Source: Planctomycetota bacterium
Lineage (GTDB): Bacteria; Planctomycetota; Planctomycetia; Gemmatales; Gemmataceae
Length of the DNA: 64,000 bases
NCBI GenBank assembly: GCA_009920765.1
Contig: RFZJ01000007.1
Coordinates: forward strand, 23,820 to 87,819
Direction: 5' to 3'
A program made the position numbers and the translations under genes. The notes below the pieces were generated by a model. The model was not told the origin of the DNA, ran no database searches, and saw nothing but the letters and a program-made list of their open reading frames with translations. Below are positions 1-8,015 of the stretch, one piece after another (within the stretch, counting starts at the first letter, position 1; each line of letters starts with the position of its first letter).

Positions 1-1
1 A

Positions 2-1375
2 ACAAATTTAGTAATACTTACATTTCATGAAGGGACTCTTGTGGTCAATGGTTTGCCCCAAGGATTGGTCCAAAGCTTTCCCTTCCTATTGTATGATCCC
101 AGAACTAATAACTTTCGTTGTGAAGCCATTCATTATCGGTCGCTTATTCAAGGACTGGTTTCACTTAAAATTAATTTTAAAGATTCCGTCAAAATGTACC
201 AAAATCAAGCATGGACTAACAAGGATGTTCGGCAACCGTTTCCCTATCAATCAGAGGCCCTTGAATCTTGGTGGAATAAAAAATCCAGAGGCGTTGTTGT
301 TTTGCCTACTGGTACGGGTAAAACCTTTCTTGCAGTTTTAGCGATCATTCGCATGCAGCGCCCAACCTTGGTTGTGACTCCTACTATTGATTTAATGAAT
401 CAGTGGCATACGGTGCTTTCTTCTTCTTTAGGGGTATCTGTTGGAATGATGGGCGGTGGCACCCATGAAGTGCATGAAATAACTGTAACCACTTATGATT
501 CTGCTCATATTCACTTGGCGAAATGGGGAAATAAATTCGGCTTTTTGGTTTTTGATGAATGCCATCATTTGCCTGGTTCGGTTTATTCGAATATTGCATT
601 AGGATCGATTGCCCCTTTTCGGCTAGGTCTTACTGCTACCCCCGAAAGAACAGATGGTAATGAATCAATGCTTGAGCAATTGATAGGCCCTTTTGTTTTT
701 CGAAAAGAAATTGGAGAACTTGCAGGTAGTTACTTGGCTAGTTATGAATCGGAAATCATTTATGTTGACCTCTCTGATGAGGAAAAAATCGATTATGAAA
801 ATGCACGAAAGATTTACCGAGATTACCTTGTTAAAAGGGGGATAAATCTTAGAGGTCCCGGTGGATGGCAACGGTTTTTGGCGGAAAGTTCCAGATTTCA
901 AGAAGCTAAAAAAGCATACGATGCTTTTAGATTGCAAAAGAAAATAGCTTTGCATTCCAAGGCTAAAATTGATGTCTTGGAGAATCTTCTCCGTAAGCAT
1001 GCAAACGATCCCTGTATTATTTTTGCAGGTGATAATTCCATGGTTTACTCGATTTCCAGAAAATTCCTCATTCCTGCTGTTACTCATGAAACCAAAGCCA
1101 AGGAACGAAAGCAAACGTTGGATAAATTTAAATCCGGCGAATATCTTGCTGTTGTCACCAACAAGGTTCTTAACGAAGGTGTTGATGTTCCCACCGCTGG
1201 CGTTGGTATTATCCTTTCTGGCTCTGGAACCGTACGGGAACATGTCCAGCGATTAGGCAGAATCTTGAGAAAGTACAAAGACAAGCGTGCCATTCTTTAC
1301 GAGGTAATTAGCCGAAATACCAGTGAGGAATTGACAAGCCAAAGGCGTAGGGAGCACGATGCTTACAGGAAATAA
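2..1375 (+). CDS. XPB/Rad25-type superfamily 2 DNA helicase (5' end outside window)
   Basis: ATP-dependent DNA helicase of the XPB/Ssl2 branch of superfamily 2, expected to open damaged duplex DNA. The frame is open back to base 2 and the upstream codons read as sensible protein (GTLVVNGLPQG, then DPRTNNFRCEAIHY), so the true start lies before the window and the GTG at 41 is not a credible start. Visible motifs in order are Walker A LPTGTGKT (about 302-325), the DEAH-type box VFDECHH (about 549-569), motif III LTATPERTDG (about 628-657), and motif VI QRLGRILRK near 1248-1274. The gene overlaps the following Bax1-like nuclease gene by 17 bases. Archaeal XPB works with Bax1, so the two products probably form a helicase-nuclease complex. 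The helicase family is certain; the repair role is inferred. Confidence 0.9.
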   Translation, partial: TNLVILTFHEGTLVVNGLPQGLVQSFPFLLYDPRTNNFRCEAIHYRSLIQGLVSLKINFKDSVKMYQNQAWTNKDVRQPFPYQSEALESWWNKKSRGVVVLPTGTGKTFLAVLAIIRMQRPTLVVTPTIDLMNQWHTVLSSSLGVSVGMMGGGTHEVHEITVTTYDSAHIHLAKWGNKFGFLVFDECHHLPGSVYSNIALGSIAPFRLGLTATPERTDGNESMLEQLIGPFVFRKEIGELAGSYLASYESEIIYVDLSDEEKIDYENARKIYRDYLVKRGINLRGPGGWQRFLAESSRFQEAKKAYDAFRLQKKIALHSKAKIDVLENLLRKHANDPCIIFAGDNSMVYSISRKFLIPAVTHETKAKERKQTLDKFKSGEYLAVVTNKVLNEGVDVPTAGVGIILSGSGTVREHVQRLGRILRKYKDKRAILYEVISRNTSEELTSQRRREHDAYRK

Positions 1376-2567
1376 ATTACTTGCGAAAAATTACAGGGGC
1401 AGGCTTCTCGTTAGTTATCTGGAACCCTCCGATTCAAGATGGAGTGGCGTTGTTGATTGGGTTTTATCCAAGGGGAAAGATCTTCTGGGCCAATCAAGAA
1501 GCGTGTTTGAAGAGGAAATTAATGAATATCCTGGCACACTCCCTGATGCTTTAGTTTTTGCAGGATTGGTGAAGGTGTTTTCTGATAACTGTAGTTTTGA
1601 ACAACCTGCGGAAGTTGATGCGATAAAAATCAGGGAACTTGTTTTTTCTTTAGCTTCAAAATTCAAACAGGAAGGGAAGTTGTCGTCCGATATTGAAGTT
1701 CGAAGAAATATTTTTGAGCTTGTAGGAAAACAAAATGAAGTTAATCCTGACGTCATTGATGCTTTGTTATATTCCGACCTAGAGTCGGAAAATAAACTTT
1801 TAGCGGTGCCTCAGGTCAACGCACAGAATCTAATCCATCGGTATAATCTTGCGCTTGCCCAGGGTGCATTGCTTAATTCCCTAAATATTGTTGTAAAACT
1901 CCCTGCATCAACACCTCCCGCAAGATTAAGGCAACTTACAAGATGGCTTAAGTTTCAGCGATTGTTGTGTGCTGTTGATAAAAATAAATCAGCGGGATTG
2001 ATCTTGCAGATTGATGGGCCGTTGAGCCTTTTTAGAACAACCCAAAAATATGGGTTTCAAATTGCTTTGTTTCTACCAGCTCTTTTATTGTGCCCCCAAT
2101 TTGAACTGGAGGCCGAATTGCTCTGGGGTAAAACCAAGAAACCATGCAAATTTCAAATCAGTAGTAACGATGGTTTGGTAACCCATTACGCAGATTCAGG
2201 CATGTACCGTCCTCCCGAAAACGAGATTTTTTTTCTTTTGTTTAAAAAAAGGATTGATGAATGGGATATTTCCGACTCCATTTCCGACATTGATTATTCT
2301 GATGATCTCCTTGTTCCAGATTTTGTTCTCAAAAGAAAAGCAGATCAAAAAATTGTTGGTTTAGAAATCCTTTGGAACTGGAATACGGCTATGGTCGAGC
2401 GAAGAATCAAAGATATGGAAAAGCTCAAGCTTCAAAAGTATGTTCTTGCTGTTGCTGATAAAGGAAACTTGGGGAAAGATAAGTTGGCACAAATACCTAA
2501 TTCCGTTTATTTGTTTAAATCAACCCCATTGCCTCAGGAAATTGGGAAGATAATAAATGCAATTTGA
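1359..2567 (+). CDS. Bax1-like (DUF790) nuclease partner of XPB helicase
   Basis: A 402-residue protein matching the DUF790/Bax1 family, whose archaeal members bind XPB and act as structure-specific nucleases. The N-terminus (MLTGNKLLAKNYRGRL) and overall length fit the family. The C-terminal part carries a PD-(D/E)xK-like arrangement: LLVPDFVLKRK at about residues 316-326, GLEILWNW shortly after, and a downstream lysine-rich stretch (DMEKLKLQKYVL). Its ATG lies inside the last codons of the helicase gene, which implies translational coupling and equal production. No signal peptide or membrane segment is visible. Nuclease activity is inferred from family knowledge, with the Asp/Glu/Lys residues in plausible positions. 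Confidence 0.8.
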   Translation: MLTGNKLLAKNYRGRLLVSYLEPSDSRWSGVVDWVLSKGKDLLGQSRSVFEEEINEYPGTLPDALVFAGLVKVFSDNCSFEQPAEVDAIKIRELVFSLASKFKQEGKLSSDIEVRRNIFELVGKQNEVNPDVIDALLYSDLESENKLLAVPQVNAQNLIHRYNLALAQGALLNSLNIVVKLPASTPPARLRQLTRWLKFQRLLCAVDKNKSAGLILQIDGPLSLFRTTQKYGFQIALFLPALLLCPQFELEAELLWGKTKKPCKFQISSNDGLVTHYADSGMYRPPENEIFFLLFKKRIDEWDISDSISDIDYSDDLLVPDFVLKRKADQKIVGLEILWNWNTAMVERRIKDMEKLKLQKYVLAVADKGNLGKDKLAQIPNSVYLFKSTPLPQEIGKIINAI

Positions 2568-2570
2568 TTT

Positions 2571-4076
2571 CTAAAGTTGTTTTTCAGCAATCTCTAGAGC
2601 CCTGAGCAATCCTTTTGCTTTATTAAGGGTCTCCTCATATTCCTTGGCAGGTTCGCTGTCTGCAACAATACCTGCACCAGCTTGAAGATAGGCTTTTTGC
2701 CCCAATAAAACCATGGTTCTAAGAGCAATACAAGTGTCCATATTTCCTGAAAAATCGATGTACCCAACCGCACCCCCATAAGGACCTCTTTTATGCGGTT
2801 CCAATTCGTCGATGATTTCCATTGCCCGCACTTTTGGGGCACCGCTCAGAGTTCCAGCAGGTAGGCAGGACTTTAATGCATCTAATGCAGTCATTTCTTT
2901 TTTTAGAGTACCTTCAACAGTGCTGCACAAATGCATGACATGGCTATATTTTTCAACAGTCATTACATCAGATATCTGGACTGTGCCGAACTCTGCGATT
3001 CTACCTACATCATTCCTGCCCAAATCTACAAGCATGATGTGCTCAGCTCTTTCCTTTGGGTCTGATACAAGATCTTGCGCGAGAATTTTATCTTCTTCAT
3101 CGCTTTTCCCCCGGGGCCTTGTACCCGCAAGAGGGCGGATGGTCACATGATGTTCTTCTACACGGACCATGATTTCTGGTGAACTTCCTATGAGGCAGAG
3201 GTCATCAAATCGAAGGAAGAATAGGAACGGACTGGGGTTGACAACTCTGAGAGTGCGGTAGATGTCAAATGGTTTAGCCTTGGTTTCTGTTTCAAGTCGC
3301 TGGCTTAATACAATCTGAAAAATATCACCAGCATTAATATATTCCTTGCATTTAAGCACAGCTTTTTCAAACGATTGCTGTGTAAAATTGGATTTGTAAG
3401 GCTGGGAAACCTTACCTTCTGGTTGTATGTCAGTAATTTTTAATGTGCATTGGTTGTTTTGAAGTTGTTGTACGATCGCATCGATTTTGTTGCATGCGAT
3501 TTTGTACGAATCTTCTTTGTTGTTGTCTGAAACGTGGGCATGCACCACTACAGCGATTGTTTTGTTAATATGATCAAAAATCACCATGTGATCATAAAAT
3601 CCAAAACATAAATCTGGAAGGTTCCTGTCATCGTTTGGAATATTTGGCAGGTCTTCTACATAACGAACCGTGTCGTAACCAGTAAAGCCAACAGCGCCCC
3701 CACAAAATCGTGGTAGGCCCATAATATGGGGTGAACGATATTTGTTGATGTATTCTTGTAAAAGTGCTACTGGGTCATTATCATCTGTGATGCTTTGGAC
3801 AAAAGTTTCTGGATGATTTGGATTTCGTGTTTCAATCGTTACTGTTTTCTTTTTTACACTGAATCTTAAAAAAGGATTTGTTCCTAGAAAGCTGTAACGG
3901 CCTACTTTTTCTCCCCCGACAACACTTTCGAACAGGAAAGACCATTTATCTTGTGATAATTTACAATAAGCGCTTACTGGGGTTAGTGTATCACCTGTTA
4001 ATTGTCGAAATACCGGAACCATGCTGTTACTTTTTGCATGTTCCAGAAAAGATTCTAGGTTAGGCCTGTGTCCCAT
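2571..4076 (-). CDS. trpE: Anthranilate synthase component I
   Basis: Converts chorismate and ammonia or glutamine-derived nitrogen to anthranilate, the first committed step of tryptophan synthesis, in the cytoplasm. At 501 residues it has the usual TrpE length. The chorismate-binding half is clear: IRPLAGTRPRG, LVDLGRNDVGR, YSHVMHLCSTVEG, and the LPAGTLSGAPKVRAMEI block, ending in QAGAGIVADSEPAKEYEET. The N-terminal regulatory half contains LTPVSAYCKL in the region where TrpE enzymes bind inhibitory tryptophan. No glutaminase (trpG) gene lies next to it, so the partner subunit must be encoded elsewhere. It ends 3 bases from the convergent Bax1-like gene. An inverted repeat upstream (4130-4171) may be regulatory. 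Aminodeoxychorismate synthase is the alternative reading but fits less well. Confidence 0.93.
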   Translation of the reverse strand: MGHRPNLESFLEHAKSNSMVPVFRQLTGDTLTPVSAYCKLSQDKWSFLFESVVGGEKVGRYSFLGTNPFLRFSVKKKTVTIETRNPNHPETFVQSITDDNDPVALLQEYINKYRSPHIMGLPRFCGGAVGFTGYDTVRYVEDLPNIPNDDRNLPDLCFGFYDHMVIFDHINKTIAVVVHAHVSDNNKEDSYKIACNKIDAIVQQLQNNQCTLKITDIQPEGKVSQPYKSNFTQQSFEKAVLKCKEYINAGDIFQIVLSQRLETETKAKPFDIYRTLRVVNPSPFLFFLRFDDLCLIGSSPEIMVRVEEHHVTIRPLAGTRPRGKSDEEDKILAQDLVSDPKERAEHIMLVDLGRNDVGRIAEFGTVQISDVMTVEKYSHVMHLCSTVEGTLKKEMTALDALKSCLPAGTLSGAPKVRAMEIIDELEPHKRGPYGGAVGYIDFSGNMDTCIALRTMVLLGQKAYLQAGAGIVADSEPAKEYEETLNKAKGLLRALEIAEKQL

Positions 4077-4129
4077 GAGATTTATTCTTTACTAGGTTAA
4101 AACCAGAATTTATACCTTTAAGCTGTATT

Positions 4130-4171
4130 CCATACTACCAATTTTAAAAATATTAGGTTATGAAAGTATGG
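4130..4171. repeat. Nested inverted repeat upstream of trpE
   Basis: CCATACT at 4130-4136 is matched by AGTATGG at 4165-4171, and inside it ACC/GGT and AAT/ATT pairs continue the symmetry with a short AT-rich centre. It lies 54 bases before the trpE start on the minus strand and about 80 bases before the divergent zinc-ribbon gene, so it could be an operator or a leader hairpin. There is no T run that would make it a clear terminator. Confidence 0.35.
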
Positions 4172-4251
4172 TTGATCCTTGACCTACTGATATTAGCTTG
4201 CATATTTATATATTAATATTCTATGACTTCAGGGGTGTATTTGGAATTCCG

Positions 4252-4638
4252 ATGCATTGTTATGGTTGTAATACTTCAGTAAATAAAGACCAAGAACGTT
4301 GTAGTTCCTGTGGTTTTCCGTTGAAAATAGTGTTAGGAAAATGCGAAAACTTTTCAGATGTTGGTGTTGAATATCAAAACGAATGGCTGAAATATCGCGA
4401 AGAGATTACCGCCAACGCTTCAAATAAGAGTTTATTGCCTTTAATTGGCATTTATTTTGGGTTCCGATGTATATTACTAAGTAATGAAGGGTCTAAAAAA
4501 GCGCGCCTTGTTAAAAAGAATGAGTTAGCCAATAGGTTTGTTCATATTCGTCGGTTGGGCATTTTTGGTTTAATAACAAACTTTATAGCCTTTATTTTTA
4601 TTGTTATTGGTATAATAAGTTTTTTTCGTTCACCTTAA
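4252..4638 (+). CDS. Small membrane protein with N-terminal zinc ribbon
   Basis: A 128-residue protein of unknown function. It begins MHCYGCN and carries two CxxC pairs within the first 21 residues (CYGC and CSSC), a typical zinc-ribbon knuckle. The middle is hydrophilic and lysine-rich. A single strong hydrophobic segment near the C-terminus (LGIFGLITNFIAFIFIVIGI) should anchor it in the inner membrane. I chose the ATG at 4252 rather than an in-frame ATG at 4198 because the zinc ribbon normally starts such proteins and the upstream 18 residues look like translated leader. No operon partner is evident. Confidence 0.6.
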   Translation: MHCYGCNTSVNKDQERCSSCGFPLKIVLGKCENFSDVGVEYQNEWLKYREEITANASNKSLLPLIGIYFGFRCILLSNEGSKKARLVKKNELANRFVHIRRLGIFGLITNFIAFIFIVIGIISFFRSP

Positions 4639-4838
4639 TTTTTTTGCAAGACTTAATCTGCAAGTTTTCTTTTATCGATTTATCTCGTACCTCCTGCTTT
4701 TCTTTGAATATCCTTCTGATTTATTACAAATTTTAAAAACTGTGAATTTTAAAGGTTCATCTGGTGTTTTAAACAAAAAAAACTTAACATTAAATGATGT
4801 ACTATGTTGAACGCTGTCAAAAAAACTAAAGGTGATTT

Positions 4839-5444
4839 ATGAGTTCGGAACTAAATCCAGAACCTAAAAAAGAACCCGAAACTATCACTCAGGAAGTTAA
4901 ATACTCCCAAGTGAGTGCTAGGGTTACCGATAAAGTTTCCAGCGGTGTTTTTTCATCTGGAGCTTTGTTGCTTAATGGCCAAAACGAGTTTATTTTGGAT
5001 TTTTTGCAAAGAATGGTCCAGCCCCAAAGGGTGGTGGCAAGGGTTGTCATGAGTCCACCTTCTCTTTTGAGTTTTTGTAATGCCCTTGAAGAAAATCTTT
5101 CCATGTATCAGGCAAAATTTGGTGCACCTCCCCAGTTACCACCACCGCCTCCAGGTTCTGTGCCCCTTCCAATTGAAGAGTTATACGCTCAATTAAAAAT
5201 AGCTGATGAGATGTTGGAAGGTTCCTACAGTAACGCAGTGATGATAAGTCATAGCCCAAGCGATTTTGTGTTTGATTTTATTGCAACTTTTTATCCTAGA
5301 AGTGTGGTTTCTGCCAGGGTATTTATGTCCTCATCGCAAATTCCTCCTTTTCTTAATACTTTGAAAAAAGGTTTTCAGCAATTTAAAGACAAGATAATTT
5401 TGCCCCCTGCTCACGGCCAAAATCCGTCTCCACCTCCTGCTTAG
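4839..5444 (+). CDS. Tandem DUF3467 protein
   Basis: A 201-residue protein containing two copies of the DUF3467 fold. The first (about residues 25-92) has NEFILDFLQRM, RVVARVVMSPP and a helix with NALEENLSMYQAKFG. The second (about residues 122-188) repeats the plan as SDFVFDFIATF, SVVSARVFMSS and NTLKKGFQQFKDKI. The copies are joined by a proline-rich linker and the C-terminus is also proline-rich. Most DUF3467 proteins I know of are about 100 residues with one copy, so this is an internal duplication. It lacks a signal peptide or membrane span, so it is cytoplasmic. Its function is unknown. It is followed after 39 bases by hrpB and may be co-transcribed with it. Confidence 0.75.
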   Translation: MSSELNPEPKKEPETITQEVKYSQVSARVTDKVSSGVFSSGALLLNGQNEFILDFLQRMVQPQRVVARVVMSPPSLLSFCNALEENLSMYQAKFGAPPQLPPPPPGSVPLPIEELYAQLKIADEMLEGSYSNAVMISHSPSDFVFDFIATFYPRSVVSARVFMSSSQIPPFLNTLKKGFQQFKDKIILPPAHGQNPSPPPA

Positions 5445-5483
5445 AATGATTGAAACCGATAATATAATTTTGGGTGTTAAAGA

Positions 5484-7976
5484 ATGAATGAGCTGGATTC
5501 TTTGCCAGTTGCATTGGTAATGCCTGAGTTAATCAAAGTTTTAAGCAATGGTAATGCCGCAGTGCTCCATGCGCCTCCAGGAGCGGGGAAAACGACTCTT
5601 GTTCCCCTTGCGTTAATCAAAGCCGGATATGATGGGGTTGTTTTGATAGAGCCTCGAAGGTTGGCGGCCAAAGCTTCTGCTTTTCGGATTGCATGTTTGC
5701 AAGGTTCAAAAATTGGGGATTTAATTGGGTATCAGGTCCGTTTTGATTCCAATTATTGCAGTAAAACAAAATGTTTGGTTGTTACGACTGGAATCATTTT
5801 AAATTGGTTGTCATCTGACCCTTATCTTTCTGAATGTAAAATCCTTGTCTTTGATGAATTTCATGAGCGAAGCCTTGAGAGTGATCTTTTGTTGGGTATG
5901 GCTAGGCTTTTGCAAAAAACTGTAAGGCAGGATTTAAAAATTCTTGTAATGAGCGCAACAATCGATAGCCATAAAGTTTCAGCTTATATGGATGATTGCC
6001 CTGTGATTTCCAGCATGGGAAAAATGTATCCTGTTGAGGTAAGCTATCACATAGCTAAAAAAGATTTCCGGTTGGAAGATGCCATTGCTTCAGAGATTGG
6101 TAATATCAAACGAAAAACTCAAGGTGACATTCTTGTTTTTTTATCTGGGATGCACGAGATTCTTTCCTCCAAGGCCCATCTTGAAAAGCTATTTCCAGAA
6201 TTGGATATACATATTCTTCATGGTGATTTGCCCATTGAAATACAGGAGAAAGCTTTAAGAAAAGCTCCGCACGATAGAGTTATCTTGTCCACCAATGTTT
6301 CAGAAACATCGGTTACAGTTAACGGAGTAAAAGCCGTCATTGATTCCGGGCAGGCAAAAAAAAGTTTCTTTGATGCCAGGTTGGGGCTAAATAGTCTGCA
6401 AACAATTCGTATATCCAAAGCTTCTGCAGATCAACGGGCGGGCAGGGCAGGTCGAGAGGCACCTGGTTATTGTGTCCGGCTTTGGTCCGAGAAAGACCAG
6501 ATTATGCGGGAAGATTTTGACAAGCCTGAGATCCAACGAGTGGATTTGGCTGAAGCCCTGTTGCGCCTTTTTTCCTTTGGAGAAAACAACTGGGAAGAAT
6601 TCCCCTGGTTTGAAAAACCCAATTATCTTGCAGTTAATAACGGTATCAAACTACTGGAAAGCTTGAAAGCTATTGAGCAAGGGAAAATTACCCCCCTTGG
6701 TTTAAAGATGAATGAAATTCCACTACACCCAAGGCTCTCATCGATTTTACTTAAGGGGACAAGTGGAACCCTTCGCAAGATAGCTTTGGGTATTGCAGTT
6801 CTATCTGAAAGATCTGTGTTTGATCAAAAGTTTGATGGTTCAAGTTTTAACCGCGATCAAGGTTCTTCTAGTTCAGATGTTCTTGATGTAGTTGAAATTC
6901 TTGAAGACTATCAGTCCTTTAAAAAAATATTCCATGGTAATAATGTAATTCCTGATCGGGCAGCGAACGTTTTTCGGGTCCGTGATCAATTGATTGCGTC
7001 TTTTGGTGCGGATAAATCACTGGAAAAAAAAGAAGGTGAGGAAGATTTTCTTCGAGCAATGCTAGCGGGTTTTCCGGATAGGGTTGCAAAAAGACGAGAA
7101 AAAAACAGCTTAAAAGCTCTTATGGTCGGAAACCGTGGAGTTGTGCAATCAAAAAAAAGTATGGTTAGGGATCATGGCTATTTTGTTTGTGTTGATATTC
7201 AATCCGGTGAAGAGGAATCGATTGCAAGGATGGTTTCGGGTATCAATGTTGATTGGTTGGACTCTTCTTTTAAAAAAAACCAGCGCGAGGTTATTTATGA
7301 TCCTGTTTTAAAAAAACTTGTTGCAGTTCAAAAATCATATTACATGGATTTGGTTTTGGATGAAAAAGATTCGCATTTGACAATTGATGATTTGAGTGGT
7401 GAAATATTGCACCAAGGATTACGGAAAAATTTGAAGGAAGTCCTGCCCGAGTTTGATTCGCCCGCGGGTCAATTGCTTGAACGGATAAAAATTTACGGGC
7501 AATTATTTCAGAATAAAAATTTACCCGTGATTGATTCTGATTCCTTGCTGGAACCTCTATTGTGGATGTGTAAGGGAAAAAAAACGCTTGCAGAAGTTAG
7601 GAGTGGGGATTGGCTTAATGCTGTAAGAATGATGCTTTCTCATGAACAGTATGTGGTATTGCAAAAAGAATTACCTGAAAAGTTGGTATTGCCCTCAGGT
7701 AAAATTGTGCCTTTAAAATACCAATTGGGAAAATCTCCGTTGCTTGAGGCTAGAATTCAAGAGTTATTTGGCTGGAAAGAAACGCCAAAACTGTGCGGTG
7801 GCAAATTGCCTCTTTTAATTTCATTGTTGGCCCCTAATTATCGATCACAACAATTAACCTTCGATTTAGCAGGGTTTTGGAAGAACACCTATCCGCAAGT
7901 TCGAAAAGATTTGCGCGGTAGATATCCAAAACATGCCTGGCCAGAAGACCCGTTAAAAAGTGAAACGGAACCTTGA
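5484..7976 (+). CDS. hrpB: ATP-dependent helicase HrpB
   Basis: A DEAH-box superfamily 2 helicase of the HrpB family, 830 residues, the normal length. Motifs in order are Walker A PPGAGKTTLVPLAL, motif Ia IEPRRLAAK, the DEFHER Walker B box, SATID (motif III), the STNVSETSVT block, and QRAGRAGREAPG (motif VI). A helicase-associated domain and the HrpB-specific C-terminal region follow. HrpB is a widespread bacterial protein whose exact substrate (RNA is assumed) is not firmly established. The start ATG at 5484 fits the helicase N-terminus (LPVALVMPELIKVLSNGNAAVL). The stop codon lies inside a terminator hairpin shared with the convergent gnd gene. Confidence 0.93.
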   Translation: MNELDSLPVALVMPELIKVLSNGNAAVLHAPPGAGKTTLVPLALIKAGYDGVVLIEPRRLAAKASAFRIACLQGSKIGDLIGYQVRFDSNYCSKTKCLVVTTGIILNWLSSDPYLSECKILVFDEFHERSLESDLLLGMARLLQKTVRQDLKILVMSATIDSHKVSAYMDDCPVISSMGKMYPVEVSYHIAKKDFRLEDAIASEIGNIKRKTQGDILVFLSGMHEILSSKAHLEKLFPELDIHILHGDLPIEIQEKALRKAPHDRVILSTNVSETSVTVNGVKAVIDSGQAKKSFFDARLGLNSLQTIRISKASADQRAGRAGREAPGYCVRLWSEKDQIMREDFDKPEIQRVDLAEALLRLFSFGENNWEEFPWFEKPNYLAVNNGIKLLESLKAIEQGKITPLGLKMNEIPLHPRLSSILLKGTSGTLRKIALGIAVLSERSVFDQKFDGSSFNRDQGSSSSDVLDVVEILEDYQSFKKIFHGNNVIPDRAANVFRVRDQLIASFGADKSLEKKEGEEDFLRAMLAGFPDRVAKRREKNSLKALMVGNRGVVQSKKSMVRDHGYFVCVDIQSGEEESIARMVSGINVDWLDSSFKKNQREVIYDPVLKKLVAVQKSYYMDLVLDEKDSHLTIDDLSGEILHQGLRKNLKEVLPEFDSPAGQLLERIKIYGQLFQNKNLPVIDSDSLLEPLLWMCKGKKTLAEVRSGDWLNAVRMMLSHEQYVVLQKELPEKLVLPSGKIVPLKYQLGKSPLLEARIQELFGWKETPKLCGGKLPLLISLLAPNYRSQQLTFDLAGFWKNTYPQVRKDLRGRYPKHAWPEDPLKSETEP

Positions 7977-7992
7977 ATAAAGGCTCCGTTTC
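7962..7992. terminator. Bidirectional terminator hairpin between hrpB and gnd
   Basis: A 13-bp stem with one mismatch (GAAACGGAACCTT / AAGGCTCCGTTTC) around a 5-base loop. The left arm includes the last hrpB codons and its stop. It lies between two converging genes 39 bases apart, so it probably ends transcription from both sides. The T tracts are short. Confidence 0.6.
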
Positions 7993-8015
7993 GAATTGCA
8001 TCAAAGAACAAAATT

